A stretch of 5,770 nucleotides of DNA from positions 1 to 5,770 of the forward strand of contig JAIXYA010000216.1 of the NCBI GenBank assembly GCA_027490485.1, read 5' to 3'. The stretch comes from Comamonadaceae bacterium. Lineage in GTDB: Bacteria; Pseudomonadota; Gammaproteobacteria; Burkholderiales; Burkholderiaceae_C. This document shows, piece after piece, positions 1-5,770 of the stretch (the stretch's first letter is position 1; the number at the start of each line of letters is the position of its first letter). The position numbers and the translations under genes are program-made. Under the pieces are notes generated by a model. It did no database searches. It saw only the letters and a program-made list of their open reading frames with translations, and was not told the DNA's origin.

Positions 1-458
1 ACCAAAGCTGAGCGTGAAATAGGACTTGGCAGTCGCTGCCAAAGCACCAACAAAGAAACTACATACGCCAAAACACCAGGTAATTTGCTACCCAGAACAG
101 GGTCGCCAACCAGCATGGCAATTGCATTGCTTAAATAAATGCCAGGCCCATAAATCAGCCCCATGAATTGCCATTGGTCACCGCTGGGATAAGCCAAACC
201 ACCTGACTGGACTATTTGCCCAAGGGTTGCCACAGTGGGCTCTGCATGATCAAAGTAATTAGGGAAAATCAAATAACCAACAGCCAGCGAAAGCGCCAGT
301 GCAAAAATAATTTTTGAAAGCGTGTTCAGCGAACCCAGTGCTCTGAATTGCCATCCTTTGGGCAAGACGATGAGAAAGAAAAACCCAAGCAAAAGTCCAT
401 GGCCCATGTCCTTGACCGATAGTAAATACAAATAATCAGCGGGATTCAACATGGGCAT
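1..458 (-). CDS. Multi-spanning GT-C (GT39-like) glycosyltransferase, N-terminal part; C-terminus outside window
   Basis: This frame is open from the ATG at 458-456 to the left edge, giving 152 residues of an unfinished protein. A second in-frame ATG at 452-450 is an equally possible start; neither has a clear Shine-Dalgarno sequence. Two strongly hydrophobic segments (about residues 18-33 and 48-65) are followed by an acidic loop with Asp70, His71, Glu73 and Pro74. Next comes a stretch typical of GT39/ArnT-like enzymes: GGLAYPSGDQ, then LIYGPGIYLSNA, then GSKLPGVLA. In this superfamily the first periplasmic loop carries the catalytic acidic residue and the donor is a polyprenyl-phosphate sugar, so the enzyme would act on the periplasmic face of the inner membrane. 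It lies 24 bp after the GT2-GtrA gene, which could supply such a donor. The sugar, the acceptor and the exact subfamily cannot be read from this fragment. Confidence 0.72.
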   Translation of the reverse strand, partial: MPMLNPADYLYLLSVKDMGHGLLLGFFFLIVLPKGWQFRALGSLNTLSKIIFALALSLAVGYLIFPNYFDHAEPTVATLGQIVQSGGLAYPSGDQWQFMGLIYGPGIYLSNAIAMLVGDPVLGSKLPGVLAYVVSLLVLWQRLPSPISRSAL

Positions 459-482
459 TGATTCAAAAGAGATTGGCGTAAA

Positions 483-1598
483 TCAGGTCTTGCGCCGTTG
501 CGGCCAAACAAAAATGGCCGTGGCACTGTAGTTCCACATCAGTCCAACCAATATACCGGCCAAGCCAGACCACAGCCAACCGCCACCGCCGCTGTGGGCC
601 CAGGATGCAACCCCCACATTGGCCAAGGCACCCACGCCGCAAGCGGCCATGAATTTCACCAAGCCCCACCACCACATCCACCCGTGTAATTGTTTATCGC
701 GGTAGGTCAGAAAATTGTTGAGGTGAAAATTAAATACCATGGCCAGCACCACCGCAGCAGTCTGAGATTGCGTGAATGGCCATGCCAATAGCTTTAGCGC
801 CAAAGACAGTACCAACACATGAACAATCACCCCTAAGCTTCCTACTGCGCCAAAAGAAATCAAAGAGGTGGGCAGGTAACGGCCCAAGGTCTTGTCAGCC
901 AACATCAACAAGTAGTCCCAAGCCACCCTAGCGTCCAACTTGCTTTCCCCCGCATGGCGCAATCCAAAGGTGTAGGGAATTTCTGTGAATGACAGTTTGC
1001 GCGGTGAAGACACCACAATATCAAGCAAGATTTTGAAACCCATGCTGGAGAGGTTGTGCACAGCAGACATAAAGGCTTCTCGGCGCAACATGAAAAAACC
1101 GCTCATCGGGTCTTTGAGGGTGACCCGCAAAACTCGCTGACTCAACCATGTCGCAAACCGGCTACTGAGTTGCCGAGATTCATCCCATTCGCCAACGCCG
1201 CCACCCTCCATGTAACGCGTGCCAACCACCAGTTCACAACCCATTTGTTGCAAAGCCTTCAGCATGACGGGTAAGCGGGTTTCATCATGTTGCAAATCGG
1301 CATCCATGACAGCCAAATAGGGCGCAGAGCTTGACAACATACCTTCCACGCAGGCGGAAGACAATCCCCGCCGCTGAATACGGTGAATACACCTGACCCT
1401 TGGATGGACCAAGGAGAGTTGTTTGATGTGCTCTGCTGTACCGTCTGGCGAATCATCATCCACGAACACCACTTCCCATTCAATGCCCTGCAAGACACGG
1501 CCTAAGCGGTTCACCAACTCATCTATATTGGCTTTTTCGTTGAAAGTTGGAACAACAATGGCCAGTTCCAAAGGTAAGGATTGCTTAGGGAAAGACAT
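483..1598 (-). CDS. GT2 polyprenyl-phosphate glycosyltransferase (DPM1-like) fused to GtrA-type membrane domain
   Basis: The 371-residue protein has two parts. Residues 10 to about 235 form a GT-A fold family 2 glycosyltransferase resembling dolichol-phosphate mannose synthase. They contain PTFNEKANI at 17-25, VDDDSPDGT at 46-54 for nucleotide-sugar binding, the metal-binding DAD at 99-101 followed by LQHDE, GTRYMEGG at 126-133 and KDPMSGFF at 162-169. Residues about 243-367 hold four hydrophobic segments with a GtrA-like pattern, including NNFLTYRD. By family knowledge, the catalytic part transfers a sugar from a nucleotide donor to undecaprenyl phosphate at the cytoplasmic face, and GtrA domains are linked to flipping the product. 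The sugar is not determinable. The start ATG lies 6 bp after the stop of the ligase-like gene, and a weak AAGA-type ribosome site falls inside that gene's last codons, suggesting coupled translation. The TGA stop is in the same frame as the next gene. Confidence 0.9.
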   Translation of the reverse strand: MSFPKQSLPLELAIVVPTFNEKANIDELVNRLGRVLQGIEWEVVFVDDDSPDGTAEHIKQLSLVHPRVRCIHRIQRRGLSSACVEGMLSSSAPYLAVMDADLQHDETRLPVMLKALQQMGCELVVGTRYMEGGGVGEWDESRQLSSRFATWLSQRVLRVTLKDPMSGFFMLRREAFMSAVHNLSSMGFKILLDIVVSSPRKLSFTEIPYTFGLRHAGESKLDARVAWDYLLMLADKTLGRYLPTSLISFGAVGSLGVIVHVLVLSLALKLLAWPFTQSQTAAVVLAMVFNFHLNNFLTYRDKQLHGWMWWWGLVKFMAACGVGALANVGVASWAHSGGGGWLWSGLAGILVGLMWNYSATAIFVWPQRRKT

Positions 1599-1604
1599 GG
1601 TTTT

Positions 1605-2813
1605 TTATCTTCGTAACAACGACAAACTGGCAGCCAAATAAACCAAGCACTCGCCCATGCCAGCACCGAAATACGGGCAGTTCATCAACCCCATCACAGC
1701 CGCAATGGCGGTGACGGTGGTCAAAGCTTGCCTGTCGTTGGTTGGCAAAGCTTGCGCGGCCTTGTACTGAGCAAACAATAAACCTAGAAAAAGTATGCAG
1801 CCAACTACCCCAGCTTCGACCAACCACAGCAAGTACTGCTGATGGGGGTTTGAGGGTGCGTCTGCTTGCATTCCACCCAAACGGTGGTAATTCATGCGCC
1901 AACTTCCAACCCCATGGCCAATAAGAGGTTTTTCTTGGAAAGCCAGCAATGAGCGATGCCAATAATCCAAGCGCTGAGCTTGAGATGTTTCAATGCTTCC
2001 TTGACGGTAGCTAAGCACATCCTTGACGACTTCTGTGGTTCTGGTTTGAAATCGAGGGGATAAAACCATCATCAAGGCAGCAAGTACAAATGGCAAACCC
2101 AACACCAACCAGCGCCAACGCTTGGCTAATTGCCACCACACAGCCATCGAAATAAACACCAGCATGACCAAGAAGCCACTGCGCCCTGTCATCACAAAAA
2201 ACACATTCAAAACGGTCAGAAGCAAAATGCCAATGGGTACCCAACGCCAGTGACCTTGCGGCCAATGATCTCGCATAAACCAGAGCACAACTGCCAAAAA
2301 AGTAAGCAAAACAGGTTGCTCTAAGGTACTGCCATGTACTATGCCCAGCGAAGGCAGTTCTTTTGCACTTGCCCAAGGCACTGGCAATCCAGCCACCAAG
2401 GCCCAAGATGACAACATCATCACCACCATGCCAGCCACAAACCATTTCAAGGTCAACAAAGACTGTTCTGGGCTTCTCAATAGATAAAGCACAGGTATAA
2501 ACCACAGAATACGACTGTGCCTTCCCCATCCCGCCAAAGCATCAGCAGAACTTGACTCAGTCCACAAAAAACTCAGGCTCATCCAAACCATGGCCAGCAA
2601 TATCCACCAAGTCATTGAGGGCCAAAGTTTGAAAGAGGGAAAGCTTCGGTGTTTGACGTCAAAAAACAGTTGACCCACAGCCGCAATTAACAGCAAGAGT
2701 TTGGCTATGGACACCACGGCAACGCCTAAGCTCACCGATACGGCTAAAAATGACACCGAGAACACCGCAAAACTTTGCCACCGATGCTGCCAATTCATAC
2801 TGCTTATATGCAT
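1605..2813 (-). CDS. O-antigen ligase / polymerase-like membrane protein (Wzy_C / WaaL family)
   Basis: A 402-residue, highly hydrophobic protein with about ten or more predicted membrane segments, a usual length for this family. The Wzy_C signature region is present: VMTGRSGF at 207-214, with Arg211 in the conserved position, then a long periplasmic loop containing RLDYWHRSLLAF at 281-292, GHGVGSW at 299-305 and SNPHQQYLLWL at 321-331. His324 matches the histidine known to matter in WaaL-type ligases. Such proteins either transfer undecaprenyl-pyrophosphate-linked glycan to lipid A-core or another acceptor, or polymerise repeat units, on the periplasmic face. Sequence alone does not separate ligase from polymerase, nor exclude a protein-glycan ligase. 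The start could be the ATG at 2813 or at 2798 (residue 6); neither has a good ribosome site. It lies just downstream of rnpB on the same strand and heads the three-gene glycan block. Confidence 0.85.
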   Translation of the reverse strand: MHISSMNWQHRWQSFAVFSVSFLAVSVSLGVAVVSIAKLLLLIAAVGQLFFDVKHRSFPSFKLWPSMTWWILLAMVWMSLSFLWTESSSADALAGWGRHSRILWFIPVLYLLRSPEQSLLTLKWFVAGMVVMMLSSWALVAGLPVPWASAKELPSLGIVHGSTLEQPVLLTFLAVVLWFMRDHWPQGHWRWVPIGILLLTVLNVFFVMTGRSGFLVMLVFISMAVWWQLAKRWRWLVLGLPFVLAALMMVLSPRFQTRTTEVVKDVLSYRQGSIETSQAQRLDYWHRSLLAFQEKPLIGHGVGSWRMNYHRLGGMQADAPSNPHQQYLLWLVEAGVVGCILFLGLLFAQYKAAQALPTNDRQALTTVTAIAAVMGLMNCPYFGAGMGECLVYLAASLSLLRR

Positions 2814-2829
2814 GTCAATTCAATAAAAA

Positions 2830-3162
2830 GTGAAGCCCGCCGATACGCCGGATTCTGTGCATATTGGTTTCCCAATACGTGACCGTCATTCCTCTGGGCC
2901 GGGGGTCACCCACCCGGCTCGGTGCTACCTACCCGCCAACTCAGCGAACCGCCTCAACGTTGGCCTACTTGGTATTGCTGCGCGTAGAGATTGCCCGTTT
3001 CACCCACCTTGTGTGCCAGCACCCAAGGTGACTCGTCTCTGTTGCTCTGATCCTCACCTCACGGTGGAGAGGTGTTACCTCCTACGCTGTCCTGTGCAGT
3101 CCGGACGTTCCTCCAGTGCGACATTTCTGTCCTTGCACCAGCGACGGCCTAGCGAGCTTCAC
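2830..3162 (-). ncRNA. rnpB: RNase P RNA (catalytic subunit), bacterial type A
   Basis: The minus strand reads as a complete bacterial RNase P RNA of about 333 nt, the ribozyme that removes 5' leaders from precursor tRNAs. The ends pair as P1: GTGAAGCTCGC (3162-3152) with GCGGGCTTCAC (2840-2830). P2 pairs GGCCGTC (3149-3143) with GACGGTC (2887-2881). The catalytic P4 pairs ACGTCCGGA (3108-3100) with TCCGGCGT (2852-2845), leaving the usual bulged U. Other landmarks are GGAGGAACGTCCGG in J3/4-P4, GCAACAGAGA (3045-3036), a perfect 7-bp P12 stem CACCTTG/CAAGGTG (3030-3024 with 3011-3005), GGGTAGG (2934-2928), GAGGAATGAC, and CACAGAATCCGGCGTATC near the 3' end. The 5' end is set by P1; the 3' end may extend a few nt into the T-run at 2829-2825. 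The overall form resembles Burkholderiales examples. Confidence 0.96.
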
Positions 3163-3169
3163 CAATGGG

Positions 3170-3175
3170 ATTATC
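3170..3175 (-). promoter_or_regulatory. Candidate -10 element of the rnpB promoter
   Basis: The minus strand reads GATAAT here, five of six matches to the sigma-70 -10 consensus. Seven nt separate it from the G at 3162, the expected first base of RNase P RNA, which is the right distance for a start site. No convincing -35 is seen at 16-18 bp spacing (for example CTAGCC at 17 bp), so the call rests on the -10 and its position. Confidence 0.45.
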
Positions 3176-3183
3176 CACGCGTC

Positions 3184-3189
3184 TATGAT
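3184..3189 (+). promoter_or_regulatory. Candidate -10 element for the acyltransferase gene
   Basis: The plus strand reads TATGAT, five of six matches to the -10 consensus, 53 bp before the proposed AUU start. The expected -35 position falls at about 3161-3166 in the first bases of rnpB and shows no good match. Transcription would start near 3196. If real, this promoter and that of rnpB overlap back to back, with their -10 elements 8 bp apart. Confidence 0.22.
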
Positions 3190-3193
3190 TCGG

Positions 3194-3211
3194 GCTAGAC
3201 ACATCCCTAGC
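3194..3211. repeat. Short inverted repeat in the divergent intergenic region
   Basis: GCTAG at 3194-3198 and CTAGC at 3207-3211 form a 5-bp palindrome with an 8-nt gap. On the plus strand it is followed after five bases by six Ts (3217-3222), which faintly resembles an intrinsic terminator. The stem is short, and a competing GGG/CCC pairing (3192-3194 with 3205-3207) exists, so function is doubtful. It could also be an operator near both candidate promoters. Confidence 0.2.
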
Positions 3212-3232
3212 GTGCATTTTTTAACAAGAAGC

Positions 3233-3236
3233 GAGG
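3233..3236 (+). promoter_or_regulatory. Shine-Dalgarno site that sets the AUU start of the acyltransferase
   Basis: GAGG, within the purine-rich AAGAAGCGAGG, lies 6 nt before ATT at 3243. This is ideal spacing and matches the 16S rRNA 3' end. No ATG, GTG or TTG exists in frame between the upstream TAA (3222-3224) and the conserved N-terminal motif of the protein. The site therefore points to ATT as the initiation codon. Confidence 0.6.
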
Positions 3237-3242
3237 CGCAGT

Positions 3243-5198
3243 ATTTCGCAGAACCAAGCAGATTACAGACCGGACATTGATGGCTTAAGAGCCATCGCGG
3301 TTTTGATCGTCGTCATCTTTCACGCTTTTCCCGAACACTTGAGCGGTGGCTTTGTCGGGGTGGACGTTTTTTTCGTCATCTCCGGCTACCTCATCACTGG
3401 ACTGATACTTCGCGACCTGCGCGATCAACAATTCAGTCTGCGGAACTTTTATGCAAGACGTGTACGTCGTATTTTTCCTGCACTGTCCTTGGTTTTAGGT
3501 TTTGCTTTATTGGCTGGTTGGGTTTGCCTTAACTTCATTGAATACAAACAACTGGCCAAGCACACCGGTAGCAGTGCCATTTTTCTCACCAACTTCATGT
3601 TGCTGCGAGAGTCTGGCTATTTTGACAACGCCGCTGACACCAAGCCGATGTTGCATTTATGGTCACTGGCGATTGAAGAGCAGTTCTACTTGTTATGGCC
3701 CTTGCTGCTGCTGCTGTTCAAAAGAATCCCCCGCTGGTCTTTGCACATGCTGATGGCGTTGATGGTGTTATCGATTGGCTATAGCTTTTGGTTGGTATTT
3801 AAGGGCGACATGGCACGCGATTTTTATTCACCCTTGAGTCGCAGCTGGGAGTTGTTAGTGGGCGCATCTTTGGCCATTGCTTTGATGAATAACCCACGCA
3901 TGGCCAGAGCATGGCGAAATCCTGCTGGTTGGTGGGGCTTGGCCTTGGTGTTGGGATCGGCGTTCTTTTTTGACAAAGACATGGCTTTTCCCGGCTATTG
4001 GGTATTCATCCCAGTCGCAGGTGCCGCCTTGGTATTGCTCGCAGGCATGAACAGCAGTCTCAACAGTGCTTGGCTGGCTTCACGTCCCTTGGTTGCGATT
4101 GGCTTGATCAGCTATCCGCTGTATTTGTGGCATTGGCCTTTGCTTTCCTTTGCGCGAATTTTGGCCTCACAAACGCCCTCTGCAGAGGTTCGCTTGGGGC
4201 TGGTTGTGCTGAGCTTTGTGCTGGCTTACCTGACCTACCGATTTGTGGAACAACCGATTCGCTTTGGCAAAAAATACCCTCGTGCTGTACTTTGGCTGAG
4301 CTTATGGATGGTTGCTGTGCTGCTGATGTCACACGCCATCAACCGCTTCGATGGATTGAAATTTAGACACCATGGCATGCTCAATGCCGATCCCTCCACC
4401 TTGGTGGTGGGTGTTGAGCGTGGCACTTTGACACCCAGTTGCACACTGCCAGTGGATCAGCAGCATTTGCTGATGTGGTGCTTTCAAGATGGCAAGGTCC
4501 AGCCACCCACCCATGTGCTGTTGGGCGACAGCAAAGGCGAGGCGCTCATTTACAGCTTGATTCGCTCTTCACCGGCAGAGCACAGTTGGGCCATGATGGG
4601 GCCTGTGAATTTGCTTTCAGGGGAGACAGCTCCTGTCAACCGTGCCGCCTACGATGCAATGGATGCCAATCCCAATTTAAAAGTGGTGGTTTTGGCGAAT
4701 GCATTACGGGGGATGTACCGACTCGATGCAGAAACAGGCTTGATTGCCCAACACACCACCACTGAAGAGATTGATCACAATGTAGCTGTCTATTCGAACA
4801 GGATCAAGCATTGGCAAGCCTCTGGCAAACGTGTGGTGTTTGTGATTGACAACCCGACATTGCCAGACCCCAACAGCTGCATCAGCGGCGGCTTGACGCG
4901 TTTTGAATTTCTCAACAGTGTTTTGCAACGGCAGAAAAACCCCTTGTGCGAGCTGCGCTTTACTGACCACCTCAAAGGAACGGCTGCCTACCAAGAGTTC
5001 ATCACCAAACTGATGCACGACAACCCATCCTTGCTGGTGTATGACCCACTTCCTTTGCTGTGCGATCTGCCCGCAGACATTTGCACCATCGCCAAAGAGG
5101 GTAAATTTTTGTACAGCTACGGCGACCATATCTCAGACCATGCAGGCATGTTGATGGCCAAGGACATGTTGCCCTTGATTGATGCTATGCGCCCATGA
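3243..5198 (+). CDS. OafA-like membrane O-acyltransferase (AT3 domain) with C-terminal SGNH domain, probable AUU start
   Basis: Read from ATT at 3243 the protein has 651 residues, the usual size of AT3-SGNH fusions. The N-terminal AT3 domain (about 8-350, some ten membrane segments) shows YRPDIDGLRAIAVL at 8-21 with Arg16, FHAF with His27, GVDVFFVISGYLITG from about 39, NFYARRVRRIFPAL, LWSLAIEEQFYLLWP at 139-153 and SYPLYLWHWPLL around 296. These enzymes move acyl groups, usually acetyl, across the inner membrane onto glycans. The SGNH part (about 400-651, periplasmic) has GDS at 428-430 with Ser430 as likely nucleophile, and Asp628-His629 in YGDHIS. Six cysteines (400, 413, 546, 569, 607, 614) could form disulfides. 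The nearest conventional start, TTG at 3303, would delete the DGLRA motif and is unlikely. Divergent glycan genes suggest a lipopolysaccharide or exopolysaccharide substrate. The stop overlaps the next gene's ATG. Confidence 0.9.
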   Translation: MSQNQADYRPDIDGLRAIAVLIVVIFHAFPEHLSGGFVGVDVFFVISGYLITGLILRDLRDQQFSLRNFYARRVRRIFPALSLVLGFALLAGWVCLNFIEYKQLAKHTGSSAIFLTNFMLLRESGYFDNAADTKPMLHLWSLAIEEQFYLLWPLLLLLFKRIPRWSLHMLMALMVLSIGYSFWLVFKGDMARDFYSPLSRSWELLVGASLAIALMNNPRMARAWRNPAGWWGLALVLGSAFFFDKDMAFPGYWVFIPVAGAALVLLAGMNSSLNSAWLASRPLVAIGLISYPLYLWHWPLLSFARILASQTPSAEVRLGLVVLSFVLAYLTYRFVEQPIRFGKKYPRAVLWLSLWMVAVLLMSHAINRFDGLKFRHHGMLNADPSTLVVGVERGTLTPSCTLPVDQQHLLMWCFQDGKVQPPTHVLLGDSKGEALIYSLIRSSPAEHSWAMMGPVNLLSGETAPVNRAAYDAMDANPNLKVVVLANALRGMYRLDAETGLIAQHTTTEEIDHNVAVYSNRIKHWQASGKRVVFVIDNPTLPDPNSCISGGLTRFEFLNSVLQRQKNPLCELRFTDHLKGTAAYQEFITKLMHDNPSLLVYDPLPLLCDLPADICTIAKEGKFLYSYGDHISDHAGMLMAKDMLPLIDAMRP

Positions 5199-5770
5199 TT
5201 CGCCTCTCCGAACTCAAACTGCCACTCGACGGTGCTTTCGATCCGCCAGACTCGGCTTCTAAGCCTCCGCTGTACCCACCCTCACTTGCGCCATTGATTG
5301 CACAGACGCTGGGAATTTCCTTGGATGCGATTGCAGATTGGAAAGTGTTTAAACGCAGTTTTGATGCACGGCAAAAGTTACAAGTGGTGTATATAGTCGA
5401 TGTGCAACTCCATGACATCAGTAAAGCACAACAACTACTTCAACAACACGCACAGCACCCGCATATCCAAGCCACACCGGATATGCACTGGCACCCGCCA
5501 GTACAAGCACCGGCAGACTGGCCAACACTTAGCGCCCTGCGACCTGTGGTGGTGGGCTTTGGGCCCTGCGGCATGTTTGCCGCGCTGGTCTTGGCGCAAA
5601 TAGGCTTGAAGCCCATCGTCATTGAACGCGGTCAAGCCGTTCGTCAGCGAACCCAAGACACTTGGGGTCTGTGGCGCAAATCTGTTTTAAAGCTCGAGAG
5701 CAATGTGCAGTTTGGCGAGGGGGGTGCCGGCACCTTTTCCGATGGCAAGCTCTATAGCCAAATCAAAGAT
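5195..5770 (+). CDS. FAD-dependent dehydrogenase of the COG2509 type, N-terminal part; C-terminus outside window
   Basis: The frame opens at ATG 5195 and stays open to the right edge, giving 192 residues. The opening MIRLSELKLPLD matches the typical start of this family, which supports the chosen codon. An N-terminal substrate-independent region (to about 115) precedes a Rossmann FAD-binding motif GFGPCG at 121-126, with Glu144 in VIERG as the ribose-binding acid at the end of the second beta strand. The family signature ESNVQFGEGGAGTFSDGKL follows at 168-186. Members are flavoproteins of poorly known substrate, annotated as NAD(P)/FAD-dependent oxidoreductases; cytoplasmic location is expected. 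The start overlaps the acyltransferase stop as ATGA, and no ribosome site is visible before it, so translation is probably coupled. A functional tie to glycan acylation is not evident. Confidence 0.85.
   Translation, partial: MIRLSELKLPLDGAFDPPDSASKPPLYPPSLAPLIAQTLGISLDAIADWKVFKRSFDARQKLQVVYIVDVQLHDISKAQQLLQQHAQHPHIQATPDMHWHPPVQAPADWPTLSALRPVVVGFGPCGMFAALVLAQIGLKPIVIERGQAVRQRTQDTWGLWRKSVLKLESNVQFGEGGAGTFSDGKLYSQIKD

Noticed and set aside
2011..2529. 172-codon minus-strand frame within the ligase-like gene
   Set aside because: It is an alternate frame of a real gene with full Wzy_C signatures, and the product shows no recognisable domain.
2800..2805. TATAAG resembling a -10 on the minus strand
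   Set aside because: The predicted start site would be at or after the second ATG (2798), and no -35 is present at normal spacing.
2813..2818. Perfect TTGACA -35 hexamer on the minus strand at the ligase-like gene start
   Set aside because: No acceptable -10 lies 16-18 bp downstream, and a start site there would fall inside the gene, past both ATGs.
2825..2840. Intrinsic terminator for rnpB formed by the P1 3' strand and the T5 run
   Set aside because: P1 pairs with the 5' end 320 nt away, so it is not a local hairpin. No other strong stem directly precedes the T-run.
2830..3198. 122-codon plus-strand open frame opposite the RNase P RNA
   Set aside because: It is antisense to a clearly folded rnpB. 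Its composition follows the RNA helices and the peptide matches no recognised domain.
3212..3280. Short plus-strand frame from GTG 3212 to TGA 3278
   Set aside because: 23 codons or fewer, no ribosome site, and it overlaps the acyltransferase N-terminus in another frame. It would matter only if an indel error joined the frames.
3303..3305. TTG at 3303 as start of the acyltransferase
   Set aside because: It would remove the first 20 residues, including the conserved YRPDIDGLRA motif, and has no ribosome binding site.
4704..5129. 141-codon minus-strand frame opposite the SGNH domain
   Set aside because: It is an antisense shadow of a well-supported coding region and has no start signals.

Overview
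The window looks like a chromosomal segment of a Gram-negative betaproteobacterium, probably of the order Burkholderiales. The main evidence is the RNase P RNA, which is bacterial type A and resembles Burkholderiales versions as I remember them. The protein families and the roughly 50% GC content, judged by eye, fit this. Genus cannot be fixed from the sequence alone.

The left half (1-2813) is a tight block of three minus-strand genes for surface-glycan chemistry. In transcription order they are an O-antigen ligase/polymerase-like membrane protein (1605-2813), a dolichol-phosphate-mannose-synthase-like GT2 glycosyltransferase with a C-terminal GtrA-type membrane domain (483-1598), and the start of a multi-spanning GT-C/GT39-like glycosyltransferase that runs off the left edge (1-458). 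Gaps are 6 and 24 bp, so they are probably one transcript. Upstream of them, only 16 bp away and on the same strand, lies the RNase P RNA gene rnpB (2830-3162).

An 80-bp divergent intergenic region (3163-3242) separates rnpB from two plus-strand genes. The first is an OafA-like membrane O-acyltransferase with a C-terminal SGNH domain. Its conserved N-terminus can only be included if translation begins at an AUU codon at 3243, which sits 6 nt after a GAGG ribosome binding site. The second overlaps it by ATGA at 5195 and is the N-terminal 192 residues of a COG2509-type FAD-dependent dehydrogenase that runs off the right edge.

A plausible joint role for the glycan genes is as follows. The GT2-GtrA protein makes and flips a polyprenyl-phosphate sugar. 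The GT-C enzyme uses it on the periplasmic face. The ligase-like protein polymerises or transfers a lipid-linked glycan. The divergent acyltransferase adds O-acyl groups. This is inference from families; the glycan itself and the remaining synthesis genes are not in the window. No mobile element, CRISPR array, tRNA or clearly novel system is visible. The most unusual points are the apparent AUU start, the in-frame single TGA between the GT2-GtrA and GT-C genes, and the lack of room for a separate promoter between rnpB and the glycan genes.
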